Origin: Chloroflexi bacterium OLB14
GTDB taxonomy: Bacteria; Chloroflexota; Anaerolineae; Anaerolineales; Villigracilaceae
Reading direction: 5' to 3'
Length of the DNA stretch: 64,000 nt
Assembly: GCA_001567105.1 (NCBI GenBank)
Contig: LMZR01000017.1
Span: forward strand, 27,587 to 91,586
Made by a program: the position numbers and the translations under genes. Shown here piece after piece: positions 8,697 to 16,811 of the stretch. The notes below the pieces were generated by a model. The model saw nothing but the letters and a program-made list of their open reading frames with translations, made no database searches and was not told the origin of the DNA. Positions within the stretch are counted from its first letter, which is position 1; each line of letters begins with the position of its first letter.

Positions 8697-8705
8697 AGAA
8701 CTCTG

Positions 8706-8738
8706 AGACTTCCGAGATTTTGAAAATCTCGGAAGTCT
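8706..8738. repeat. Perfect palindrome, possible terminator
   Basis: A 15-bp perfect stem (AGACTTCCGAGATTT) with a 3-nt TGA loop. No T-run follows. It may end transcription of the S9 gene or be one of the dispersed palindromic repeats. Confidence 0.6.
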
Positions 8739-8819
8739 GGTAAGTTTGGGATAAAATAAAAATGGGTTCTATTCTCATATTCTGCTTTAGGCTTACATGA
8801 TCTAAGTAAGGATATCATT

Positions 8820-9417
8820 ATGAAGAAAAGATTATGCTTGTTTTATCTTATAATTATTATATTAACATCTCTAATATCTTGTCAGAAATCTCCTGAAATT
8901 TTTGTTAGTTTTCAAAACGATGACTCGAAATTAATACCATTATTACTGAGCAAAGAAATCTTAGATGATGAATGGGGAATCATGAAGATTTTTAATACTC
9001 AATCGAATCAACCGTTTTCATCTGAGGCATTTAAAGGCATAGAAGAAACAGCAGTTATTGCATTTTGGGCGTATTATCATGATGATGATCAAAATGTTTT
9101 CTTAATTCAGCACGATTTATATAAATATGAGTTCCCACCTATAATTCCTAACAATTTGGTGGATAGCGATTATAAATACATGGGAAATACTGATAATGGT
9201 ATAAAAAAAATATACAAGGTGTGAAATTTCACCAGATTCGATAATAGCAGGAAAATGTGTTTTTGTATTGGTTAAAGATACTATAATCTCCTCCCTTTCA
9301 ATATTAGCAAATGGCAAGAAAGATACTCAAGTTACTGATACTATTACACTCCTTGCAACTCCATTATTAGCCAACATTGAAGATAAATTAAATTCGTTTG
9401 AGTTTTATCAACCATAA
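8820..9417 (+). CDS. Lipoprotein of unknown function, frame broken in an A8 run
   Basis: Starts MKKRLCLFYL with a signal peptide and lipobox (LTSLISC). As given, the frame stops at 9224 after 134 residues, but the reading continues in the next frame to TAA at 9415-9417. Removing one A from the run at 9203-9210 joins both parts into 198 residues, giving KKYTRCEISPDSII across the join. The total length then becomes a multiple of three. The C-terminal half (TITLLATPLLANIEDKLNSF) looks like normal coding sequence. The likely cause is a homopolymer error; slippage-based phase variation cannot be excluded. No domain recognised. Confidence 0.6.
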
Positions 9418-9427
9418 CTGTCATAAA

Positions 9428-9630
9428 AACCCTGACAGGTTTCAGCATGGCTTGAGTCTGTTGAAAGTTTGTGAATAGACAGACCCTAAAGGTCTCATTA
9501 CAAATTAAGTAATTTCATAGTAAGGCTATTTGCTTTCATAAATAAGTTTCAAGCAGAGCAGACCTGATTCTCCCCTTTGAGGATTAGGGTCTAGACTTGA
9601 ACGAAAATAAAATAAAAACCTGTCAGAGTT
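9428..9630. mobile_element. Possible MITE-like element with 15-bp inverted ends
   Basis: AACCCTGACAGGTTT at 9428-9442 and its inverted copy at 9616-9630 (14 of 15 match) bracket about 173 bp without a reading frame. Inside is a hairpin AGACC-CTAAA-GGTCT (9481-9495). It lies between the lipoprotein and the creatininase gene. No target-site duplication could be established by eye. Confidence 0.35.
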
Positions 9631-9640
9631 GGGAAACAAT

Positions 9641-9675
9641 TCTCTATTCTCTATTCTCCTATTCCCCAATTCCCT
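9641..9675. repeat. Short heptamer array (TCTATTC type)
   Basis: Successive 7-bp units of TCTATTC and diverged copies end directly before the TATAAT box of the creatininase gene. Confidence 0.5.
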
Positions 9676-9686
9676 TATAATTCCCC
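9676..9686 (+). promoter_or_regulatory. -10 box placed for a leaderless mRNA
   Basis: TATAAT at 9676-9681 ends 5 nt before the ATG at 9687, and no ribosome binding site is present, so transcription should start at the A of the start codon. Confidence 0.55.
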
Positions 9687-10862
9687 ATGACAACCTTCTT
9701 CAACTACGACGAACTAACATGGGATGAAGTAGCCAAACTTCCACGCGATACGCCATTGGTTCTGCCGCTCGGCTCAGGTTATGATTCGGCTCAATTGCAG
9801 AATCAATTATCAAATCCAGAAAGATGCGGTTTACTTCCTCCCTTCCCATTTGGATGGAGAAATAGCGGGCTTGAAATTCCAGATCAATTTTTTTGGGGTT
9901 ACATCATCAACTTGTTAGATAGTTTGCGCGATGATGGTTTTACAAAAGTATTTTGCCTTGCCCCTAGTGGCATTGACCCGCAAAGTTCTTTTATTGCAAA
10001 CCTGCCAATATTGCGCCAAGGGCATGTTTCGATGAATCAGCCCAAGCCTTTTCTGCCACCTGATAGCGAACGCGAAAAGGTGATTTTGATTCCAATTGGT
10101 CACACCGAACAGCATGGCTTTCACCTCCCGCTTTCGGTAGATACAATAATTATTGATGCTATTGCTAAAGGTACTGTTGAGTTTGCAAAACAAAATCCTA
10201 AACTGGCTACACGCAGTTTTAATTTACCCGTCATGCCTTATGGGGTTAGCACACATCGCTCATCTTTTGCAGGCACGCTGAATGCTGGCGGGCGTGCCTT
10301 TGAAGATTTTTGGATTGCTACGCTAGATGTTTTGGTTGCTCGCGGATTCAACCGCTTCTATCTGATGAGTGGGCATGGTGGCAACTCTTCATTTTTGGTC
10401 AATATCGTCAAATATATCGGGGAAAAACATCGGCGCATATTTTGTGCTACTGCTTGGTTACATACATCGGGCAGTATTGGCGCAGAAGCATTGAAAAAAT
10501 ATCGCACTTCAAAAATTGGTGGCATGGGTCATGCTGGTGAATTAGAGACCTCTTTCATGCTTCACCTGCGACCTGATTTATGCAAAATGGATAAAGTTGT
10601 AGATGAAACAGATTTTGTCTCTACGCCTGATTATTATATGGATTGGATCGAAGGCGGAAGTTTAATCGCCAACCCACCATGGGATGATGATACAAAAACT
10701 GGCGCCTATGGTGCAGGTAGCCACGCCACTGCCGAAAAAGGAAAATTATGGCTTGAAGCCGCCATTGCAGAAAAAGCGAATCATGTAGAACAAATCCATG
10801 AGCAACATGAACGTCGAGAAGCAAGAAGAAATGCAGGTTATGGGCTTTGGGGGAAGAAGTAA
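9687..10862 (+). CDS. Creatininase-family amidohydrolase with a degenerate N-terminal repeat
   Basis: 391 residues, longer than the usual ~240. Residues ~125-375 are a full creatininase-type domain: IPIGHTEQHGFHLPLSVD supplies metal ligands Glu, His and Asp, LMSGHGGNSS another His, and GHAGELETS a Glu. Residues 1-110 (TWDEVAKLPRDTPLVLPLGS, then FWGYIINLLDSLRDDGFTKVFCLAPSG) repeat the shape of the same fold without the metal ligands, suggesting duplication followed by decay. The family hydrolyses cyclic or linear amides (creatinine, 3-dehydro-scyllo-inosose, mycofactocin precursor); the substrate here is unknown. Probably leaderless. Confidence 0.88.
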   Translation: MTTFFNYDELTWDEVAKLPRDTPLVLPLGSGYDSAQLQNQLSNPERCGLLPPFPFGWRNSGLEIPDQFFWGYIINLLDSLRDDGFTKVFCLAPSGIDPQSSFIANLPILRQGHVSMNQPKPFLPPDSEREKVILIPIGHTEQHGFHLPLSVDTIIIDAIAKGTVEFAKQNPKLATRSFNLPVMPYGVSTHRSSFAGTLNAGGRAFEDFWIATLDVLVARGFNRFYLMSGHGGNSSFLVNIVKYIGEKHRRIFCATAWLHTSGSIGAEALKKYRTSKIGGMGHAGELETSFMLHLRPDLCKMDKVVDETDFVSTPDYYMDWIEGGSLIANPPWDDDTKTGAYGAGSHATAEKGKLWLEAAIAEKANHVEQIHEQHERREARRNAGYGLWGKK

Positions 10863-10871
10863 TAGATGGCA

Positions 10872-10911
10872 GACCGTAGACGGCATGCGGCCGCCTACGG
10901 TCGTTTTTTTT
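10872..10911. terminator. Rho-independent terminator between convergent genes
   Basis: GACCGTAG pairs with CTACGGTC and CGGC with GCCG, followed by T8 (10904-10911). It ends the creatininase transcript and overlaps the end of the minus-strand lipoprotein gene. Confidence 0.9.
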
Positions 10912-11605
10912 AATCCTTAATCACAAACGAAATCTTCATACTACAAAATGTAGTGCTACCAACTTTCAACACAAAGAAAGATTGATACTCACCTGCTGTT
11001 TTAGGTGCAGTAAACCTCGTCCCCACTCGAACCGTTGAGCCAGGTCCACCATTTTCAGTAATATCAATAATCTTCGTACCATCATGGCGATACCCACCTT
11101 TATAAACCAAATCTATAGTTGTGCGCGTCCATGTTTTTGTACCCGTATTACGAATTGTCCAGTAGGCATAAAATTCCTGTTTCTTTTGTAAAACCGCTCC
11201 TTTGGGTGGCTGTGTTTCAGCTTCAATCACTAAACAAGCCCAAGGTTGTGGTGTTTTAAAAGAGGGCGATTTCGGCGTGCCATTCGCCCCACCGCCTCCA
11301 ATTGGCACTAACAATTGAGTGCTAGTAGGAACCAAAGTTAAAGTTGGCAAAAGGTAAATAAATGTAACCGTTGGTGATGGCGTAATAGTCGGAATCCGTG
11401 TAGGTGTGGCAGTATGCGTCGGAGTCAGTGATGGGTTTGCAATTGCAGTTTGTGTCTGAGCCGCCCCTGCAGTTTGAACAATAAATGTTTGCAACAAAGT
11501 CATGTCAGCCGTCTCTTGTGGAGGTTCGGCAGGCGCAATGGCACTAGGTACCACACAAGCCAATGCAACCAAAAGCAAGGTGAATGATAAGATTATTTTA
11601 CGCAT
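10910..11605 (-). CDS. Lipoprotein with a C-terminal NBR1-type Ig domain
   Basis: 231 residues. The signal peptide ends in a lipobox (LLVALAC). Residues 20-110 are a Thr/Pro-rich linker with many TPT repeats, typical of Anaerolineae surface proteins. Residues ~125-230 match the NBR1-like Ig domain: FYAYWTIRNTGTKTWTRTT is its diagnostic first strand and WT motif, and GTRFTAPKTAGEYQSFFVLK the last strands. Such domains probably bind or display proteins at the cell surface; no enzymatic residues are seen. Monocistronic, ending at the shared terminator. Confidence 0.88.
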   Translation of the reverse strand: MRKIILSFTLLLVALACVVPSAIAPAEPPQETADMTLLQTFIVQTAGAAQTQTAIANPSLTPTHTATPTRIPTITPSPTVTFIYLLPTLTLVPTSTQLLVPIGGGGANGTPKSPSFKTPQPWACLVIEAETQPPKGAVLQKKQEFYAYWTIRNTGTKTWTRTTIDLVYKGGYRHDGTKIIDITENGGPGSTVRVGTRFTAPKTAGEYQSFFVLKVGSTTFCSMKISFVIKD

Positions 11606-11802
11606 AAAGATAAATGAAGTATAACAGAACTCTCAATCCCCTACACGCCTCATTCACTAACTTACACTTGGCTACTGCAACTCAACCATTTGTTTTAATC
11701 CCATCCACGTCAACTGCGCTTAATAAATACAATCATGTAACCCTTATAATAGGCAACTTGCAACTAATTTTATAAACTCAAACAGGAATGGAAAAAATAA
11801 CA

Positions 11803-12738
11803 ATGAAGAAAAATCTATATCGTTTAATATCTTTACTATCCATCTTAGCTATTACTCAAATGTTCTGTAGTTGTAGTATTACTAGAAACGTCACCGTTCA
11901 GGGTTATGAAGATTTAGATGGCAACGGAGAAAAGAGCGAAAACGAACCATGGCTAGAGGGTATCAATGTAACATGGTATGGAATAACAAAAACTACGAAT
12001 GCCAATGGTAGTGCTCAATTCCCAACTCAAAATTTCTCATTCCGTGCCGACTGTCGAAAAGCAAGGTCTATATCTGTTCAAATTCCACCAGAATATAAAA
12101 TGACTCAACATCCAAGAGCTAACTTTTTTTGTGATTCCACTATGCCATTAGGCTTTGAGATTTTCGATGCTCCCGCAGATCAAAGCGAAACTGCCTATTT
12201 TGGATTGCAAAGAAAGGAAGCAGAACAATTACCAGCACAAGAAAGCGTGGTAGAAACACCGACAGAAGCACCAACTGAAGAACCTTTTATCCCTGCTCCT
12301 GCACTCTCTTTAGAAAAAACAGTTGATCACAACGCCTGTAGCATGGCAGGAGAAAAATTTTTATATACTTATATTTTCAGGAACACAGGCAATGTTCCGC
12401 TCACTGCTCCCTTCAAACTTTCAGACGATAAAATCTCATCATTTGTATGTGATACGGCTTTAGAAACACTGACTCTACAGCCAAATGAATCGGCTACATG
12501 TTACGCACAATACATCACCAGCGAGCAAGAGTATAAATCGGGTGCCAGTATACATAATCAAGCATTTGTCACTGCTATTTTTGAAGGAAAGGAAATCTCT
12601 TCCAATCTGGCTGTGCAAGATGTTGTATGTTATCCACCTCCTAAAGATAATGAGCCAGAAGATACTCAAGACCCTACATTAGAGCCTACTCCAGTAGAAA
12701 CTCCTGAAGGAGAAGGGGAAGGGGAAGGAGAAGGTTAG
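11803..12738 (+). CDS. Surface lipoprotein with SdrD-B/Cna-B-like and DUF11-like domains
   Basis: 311 residues from the ATG at 11803; an in-frame ATG at 11788 directly abuts the only ribosome-binding-like AGGA. A signal peptide ends near TQMFCSC. Residues ~30-130 contain GYEDLDGNGEKSENEPWLEG, the DxDGNG signature of SdrD-B repeats. Residues ~175-285 resemble DUF11 repeats (FLYTYIFRNTGNVPLTAPF). The tail is a low-complexity acidic GEGEGEG stretch encoded by near-identical GGAGAA hexamers, a candidate site for length variation. Probably cell-surface structural protein. Confidence 0.75.
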   Translation: MKKNLYRLISLLSILAITQMFCSCSITRNVTVQGYEDLDGNGEKSENEPWLEGINVTWYGITKTTNANGSAQFPTQNFSFRADCRKARSISVQIPPEYKMTQHPRANFFCDSTMPLGFEIFDAPADQSETAYFGLQRKEAEQLPAQESVVETPTEAPTEEPFIPAPALSLEKTVDHNACSMAGEKFLYTYIFRNTGNVPLTAPFKLSDDKISSFVCDTALETLTLQPNESATCYAQYITSEQEYKSGASIHNQAFVTAIFEGKEISSNLAVQDVVCYPPPKDNEPEDTQDPTLEPTPVETPEGEGEGEGEG

Positions 12739-12740
12739 AG

Positions 12741-12779
12741 AAAAGGTGCCTAGTGTATATAACACCAGGCACCTTTTTT
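12741..12779 (+). terminator. Rho-independent terminator
   Basis: AGGTGCCT pairs with AGGCACCT, extended by GTGT/ACAC, followed by T6. Confidence 0.9.
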
Positions 12780-12890
12780 CTGTCAACCTATAAGTGACAA
12801 CCCTCACATAAGTTCTTATGAAGATGTCAGTTTTTTGTATATTTTAGGAGGGATAAAAAGGTGGTTAAGTATTTTCCCTAGCTACAAGAT

Positions 12891-14362
12891 TCACTTCTCT
12901 CTATATTTTAATAAAATGCTAGAAGCATAGCGTGTGAGCAAAGATGCTGATAAAACAATAAGCCAATCAAGCACAAAAACACTGCGTGGGAAGTTTTCAA
13001 ACCAACCGAAGTGAAATCCAACATAGCTTATAAGAAGTAGTATGGCAGAGCCAGTTGTAACCGAGATAAAAACTGAACGTATCATTTGTAAAGTTGTAGC
13101 GGACTTAAACGTGTCGAAATAGATAGCGAATGATGTTCGGAAAAAAAAATGTGCTGTAAAAAAATTGCCCGCATCATAGTTTGGTATGAGGCAAATTCGC
13201 GCGGGTGGTCAAAGCGCAGGCGAAAAGAAAGGTAGATGGAAACAGTAGCAATTACAAGGTCAAGTAGGAGAAGCGGAAAATCAACTCGTTGGAGTGTCTT
13301 CTTTAGCCAAGTTCGCAGGGGAGTATCAAGATAAAAGTGAACAATCAACCCAATTCCGATCAGCATTGGAAACATGCTTATATCAAAAATTTGGCTTGGG
13401 TTCTTTATCCAAGTTGCATCATATAAATAGCGCTCATATAACCAAACAATAGGTACATGCAAAATATAAATTGCATAAGAAGTTTCGCCTAAAGCTACCA
13501 AGGCTGGGTGATTAAAAACTTTTGTAATACCCGATTGATTAAGTGATAAAGCAATGATAAATAACACCATCAGTGGAGCCAACAAACCCGCCATGGGTTG
13601 TAAATCATTAGGGAATATAGTTGGGATTCTTTGACTCACAACTGAGTAAGCTGCTATCAGTGTAAAGCTGGTGAATAATGCTATAGTAGTAGTGCTCTGA
13701 TTGATGTTTTGAAGCTTTCCTTCGCGCAAGTACCAAATACCACCCACTACTCCCATAATAAATGAGTTAAGATGGAAAATTGGATTGTAAACAATGATAT
13801 CTTTTCGTTCCGGGAAAAAACCTATCCACAAAATTTGGTAAATAAGTTGGCTAATGCCCCAAAAGAGGATTGAACCTGTAATTAGTTTTTTTGTTGGTTG
13901 CTTATATGCCCACATAGTAAAAAATGGGAAAATTGCATAAAAGAAAAATTCAACCGTCATAGACCATGAAGCATAGTTAAACGATTGTGAGTAGGCAGGG
14001 ATCCATGCTTGAGCAACAAATAAGTTGGCAACGATCTTTTGAGGTTTAATCTCTAAAATAGCATCGGCATAGTAATAGCAGGTAAGTAAGAAGGCAATTA
14101 GGTAAAGTGGATAAATACGAATAAAACGCGCTCGCCAATAGCCTGCAATATCAAATTTTTCATGCGGGCGAAAATAAACCAATGCCATAACAAACCCAGA
14201 AAGCACATATAAATAACTTACGCCTGTTGGGGCAGTTCTTATTAGCTCAGAAAATGGGAGGTTCGCTAAAAATGAACGATATATTCCGCCGCTACCATGA
14301 TAGAACAAAACTAAGACTATTACAACAAAACGGGTAAAAGTTAATTGGTCAAGACGCTTCAT
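12891..14362 (-). CDS. Membrane acyltransferase (OafA/YrhL family) fused to a CapD-type membrane region; frame broken in a T9 run
   Basis: The ATG at 14362 (MKRLDQLTFTRFVV) is the start; the open frame reaching back to 14413 contains its TATAAT box (14380-14375). Residues 1-345 are an acyltransferase-3 domain of about ten membrane helices that transfers acyl groups to surface glycans. Then PLLLLDLVIATVSIYLSFRLRF begins a region like the N-terminal membrane part of CapD/WbpM sugar-nucleotide epimerases. The frame is lost at the run 13141-13149; adding one base joins it to a 64-residue stretch (12891-13085) ending FENFPRSVFVLDWLIV, which is the next CapD-type helix. The corrected protein is 490 residues. 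The fused arrangement is unusual. Confidence 0.75.
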
Positions 14363-14374
14363 AAGTGCGGCACG

Positions 14375-14409
14375 ATTATACCTTGCTTCAATTACGCCAT
14401 TGGTATAAT
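14375..14409. promoter_or_regulatory. Divergent promoter pair with very short leaders
   Basis: Minus strand TATAAT at 14380-14375 lies 12 nt before the acyltransferase ATG. Plus strand TGGTATAAT (extended -10, TATAAT at 14404-14409) lies 8 nt before the SpoU methyltransferase ATG at 14418. The two transcription units share about 55 bp. Confidence 0.5.
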
Positions 14410-14417
14410 ACAAATTA

Positions 14418-15076
14418 ATGGCTGATGTAATATTTGAAATGCGTATTTGTAGCGGTTGTGGATTGCGCTACCCACTTGAAAAAGATTCCAAATTTGGGGT
14501 GCGCTGTCCGCATTGCTTAGGGGCTACGCAAGTTGTATCGCAGAAAGTAATTCATGAGGAAGAAAAGATTCGTGCGAAAAGTAAAAATACAAATGGCAGA
14601 GAAGTTGCCGTTTTACTAGATAATATCCGTTCGGCTTGGAATGTCGGCTCAATTTTGCGCAGTGCCGATGGCTTAGGGGTTGAACAAGTTTTTTGTGCGG
14701 TATCAGCCCAACGCCAGAAAATGAAGCGGTCAGAAAAACATCTTTAGGCGCAGAAAATTCGTTGCAGTGGTCGTATCATAAAAATGCAGTGGAGTTAATT
14801 AAAAATCTTAAGCATCAGGGCTGGCAGGTTTGGGCATTAGAAGAAACATCAAATAGCAAGCAGGTATCCAGCATGAGCAAGCAAATGTCATTGCTAACTC
14901 ATAAAAAGGTTGTTTTAATTCTAGGTAGTGAAGTGACAGGTGTAGAGGAAGAATTGCTCAGCCTATCAGATGAGATATTTTCAATAGAAATGTATGGCGA
15001 AAAGCGCTCGTTAAATGTGGCTATTGCCTTTAGCATTGCGGCGTATGAACTTAGCAAAAATCATGCAACTCTTTGA
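14418..15076 (+). CDS. SpoU/TrmH family RNA 2'-O-methyltransferase with N-terminal zinc ribbon; frame broken in a T6 run
   Basis: As given the frame stops at 14747. Adding one T to the run at 14689-14694 restores the family motif 2 (VFLCGISPTPENEAVRKTSLG) and yields 219 residues. Residues ~9-35 contain a CxxC...CxxC zinc ribbon (CSGCGLRYP, CPHC). Motif 1 is NVGSILRSADG and motif 3 is SLNVAIAFSIAAYEL near the C-terminus; together they form the SAM-binding knot. It should methylate a ribose 2'-OH in rRNA or tRNA. The fusion to a zinc ribbon is less usual for SpoU proteins. Confidence 0.8.
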
Positions 15077-15111
15077 AAAGCATTGCGTACATCTCTGCAT
15101 AAGGAGAAAAA

Positions 15112-15306
15112 ATGACAGTGCAAAAACACGCTTTACGTAGATCTAAAAACAATCGCTGGTTAGCAGGTGTATGTGGTGGGTTAGGTGAGTTTTTTGGCAT
15201 CAATCCATTCTGGTTTCGGTTGGCAATGTTTATTGCCTTTATTCCGGGGGGCGTGCCAGGCATATTAATATATTTAATTGCTATGATAATGATTCCCAGT
15301 GAATAA
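15112..15306 (+). CDS. PspC domain membrane protein
   Basis: 64 residues, nearly the whole PspC domain: basic LRRSKNNRWLAGVCGGLGEFFGI, then a membrane helix (FRLAMFIAFIPGGVPGILIYLIAMIMIP). A ribosome binding site (AAGGAG) precedes the start. PspC proteins sense or respond to membrane stress. It follows the SpoU methyltransferase by 35 bp and is probably co-transcribed; the terminator at 15363 ends both. Confidence 0.92.
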   Translation: MTVQKHALRRSKNNRWLAGVCGGLGEFFGINPFWFRLAMFIAFIPGGVPGILIYLIAMIMIPSE

Positions 15307-15362
15307 ACTGAATCACAACATTAAACTTAATCTGAAAGTTTTTACGCTAAGCCATTCAAGGC

Positions 15363-15397
15363 AAAAGCCGTCCATATATAAACTGGACGGCTTTTTT
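15363..15397 (+). terminator. Rho-independent terminator
   Basis: AAAGCCGTCCA pairs with TGGACGGCTTT around a 9-nt loop, followed by T6. Confidence 0.92.
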
Positions 15398-15424
15398 GTA
15401 CAAATTTGTAGCTAATGCAAGTTA

Positions 15425-15649
15425 TTATTTACTTTTGGCATTAATTTCTTCCAAAACTTTTGTAACCATTTCTTCAGTTAAACCTGCTTGCTTTGCTTGA
15501 GGCATTGCTAAAATCGATTTCAAGGTCATACCACGCGCTAAGGCAAGCATTGGGTTCTTTGAAACTTCTGGAGCATATTTCTCCAAAATTTCAACTGCAT
15601 TGGTATCATCTAAAATCTCTCCAACGGTTGTATCTAATGTGTAAGCCAT
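15425..15649 (-). CDS. DUF1858 domain protein
   Basis: 74 residues matching the whole DUF1858 domain (LDTTVGEILDDTNAVEILEKYAPEV; GMTLKSILAMPQAKQAG). The domain is a small helical module found alone or next to hybrid-cluster or DUF438 redox proteins; a role in redox or metal sensing has been suggested, not shown. A ribosome binding site (AAGGAG, minus strand) lies upstream of the ATG at 15649. It faces the PspC unit across a terminator. Confidence 0.85.
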   Translation of the reverse strand: MAYTLDTTVGEILDDTNAVEILEKYAPEVSKNPMLALARGMTLKSILAMPQAKQAGLTEEMVTKVLEEINAKSK

Positions 15650-15721
15650 TTCATATACTCCTTATTTTTTATTGGATCAACCTTCTCAGTATAACTTATT
15701 TTCACAAAAATCAGAGGTTTT

Positions 15722-15764
15722 TATAAGGTTTTCTCTGTGATCTTCGTGGTCTCTGTGGTTAAAT
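15722..15764. repeat. CACAGAG-type dispersed repeat
   Basis: About 40 bp nearly identical to 59787-59826 (both contain CTTCGTGGTCTCTGTGGTTA). Related, more diverged copies lie at 6668, 6751, 20010 (in a gene) and 63840. Confidence 0.75.
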
Positions 15765-15794
15765 CTTTTAGATTACCTTCTTTCTTAGCCACTC

Positions 15795-16692
15795 TCAGGA
15801 GGTTGTATTTTTCTTACCACGTAAAAAGATGACCCAATATACAGCCGCCACAAACACCGCACCGCCGATAATATTTCCAATTGTAACTGGAATTAAATTG
15901 TTAATAAAAAATGCCTGCCAAGTTAACGCATCTAAATTTGTTAGCTTCGCGCCAACATGGCTCATAAATTCAGGGTCAAACATTTTGATGAATAAAGCGT
16001 AAGGCATAAAATACATATTTGCTACACTATGCTCAAAGCCTGCGGCTACGAAAGCCGTAATGGGAAAAATAATTGAAGCGATTTTATCCAATGTGGTTCT
16101 AGCGCTAAACGTTAACCAAACTGCTAAACAAACTAAAATATTACATAGCACCCCTAATGCCATAGCCTGCACAAAACCCAATTCGCTTTTTGAAATAGCA
16201 ATCCGCAAAGCCGCAACACCAACTGCCTCGCCACCAAATGTATACTGCCTTGAAAAAAAACATCATAATCGCTGTGCCAACTGCCCCGATAAAAATTTCC
16301 AATATATACAATCACCCAATTGCGCAGCATGAACTTGTAGTCACTTTTTTACTTGCCCAAGCCATCACAATTAAATTATTACCTGTAAATAACTCAGCCC
16401 CACCAATGACAACCAAAATAAGCCCTAAGCAAAAAACAAAACCTGCCAACAAACGAGTTACTCCATATGGCAAGCCAGTTGAATATATCACTGCCCCATC
16501 TACACTACTGACAGAAATTGTGCCCGCTGAAACCGTTGTAGAAAAAATACACCCAAAGGCAATAAACGCCCCCGCCAAAATTGAAAGCATCAACATCGTA
16601 AAAAATTGCATATTAGCTTTACGAACGCCAATACCCTCAGCCTTCTCCGCCATCTCGGCAGGTAAAAGTGAATCAATGTGAGGCTCGTGCAT
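15795..16692 (-). CDS. Formate/nitrite transporter (FNT family), three homopolymer frame breaks
   Basis: Two fragments (16692-16312 and 16208-15795) and the bases between them encode one FNT protein of 298 residues after three corrections: T6 at 16345-16350 plus one, A5 at 16291-16295 minus one, A8 at 16253-16260 minus one. The net length is then a multiple of three. The repaired middle reads FMLRNWVIVYIGNFIGAVG and RQYTFGGEAVGVAAL, both ordinary FNT sequence. GGAELFTGNN and AGFEHSVANMYF hold the family's pore signatures. It is a pentameric channel for formate, nitrite or related anions. Its neighbour MTHFR fits one-carbon metabolism. Confidence 0.8.
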
Positions 16693-16811
16693 AAGGTCTC
16701 TCCTATTTAATTTGCTTAAAAAATTCTACCTATAATAAATTATACCTTCCCCAAAAATAAGACTCAGGAGTAAAATTATATATAATATATAATCACGAGC
16801 AAGGAGCAAGA

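Noticed and set aside
8820..9417. Programmed frameshift in the A8 run
   Set aside because: Other genes in the window have the same kind of break in runs of all bases, which fits sequence errors better.
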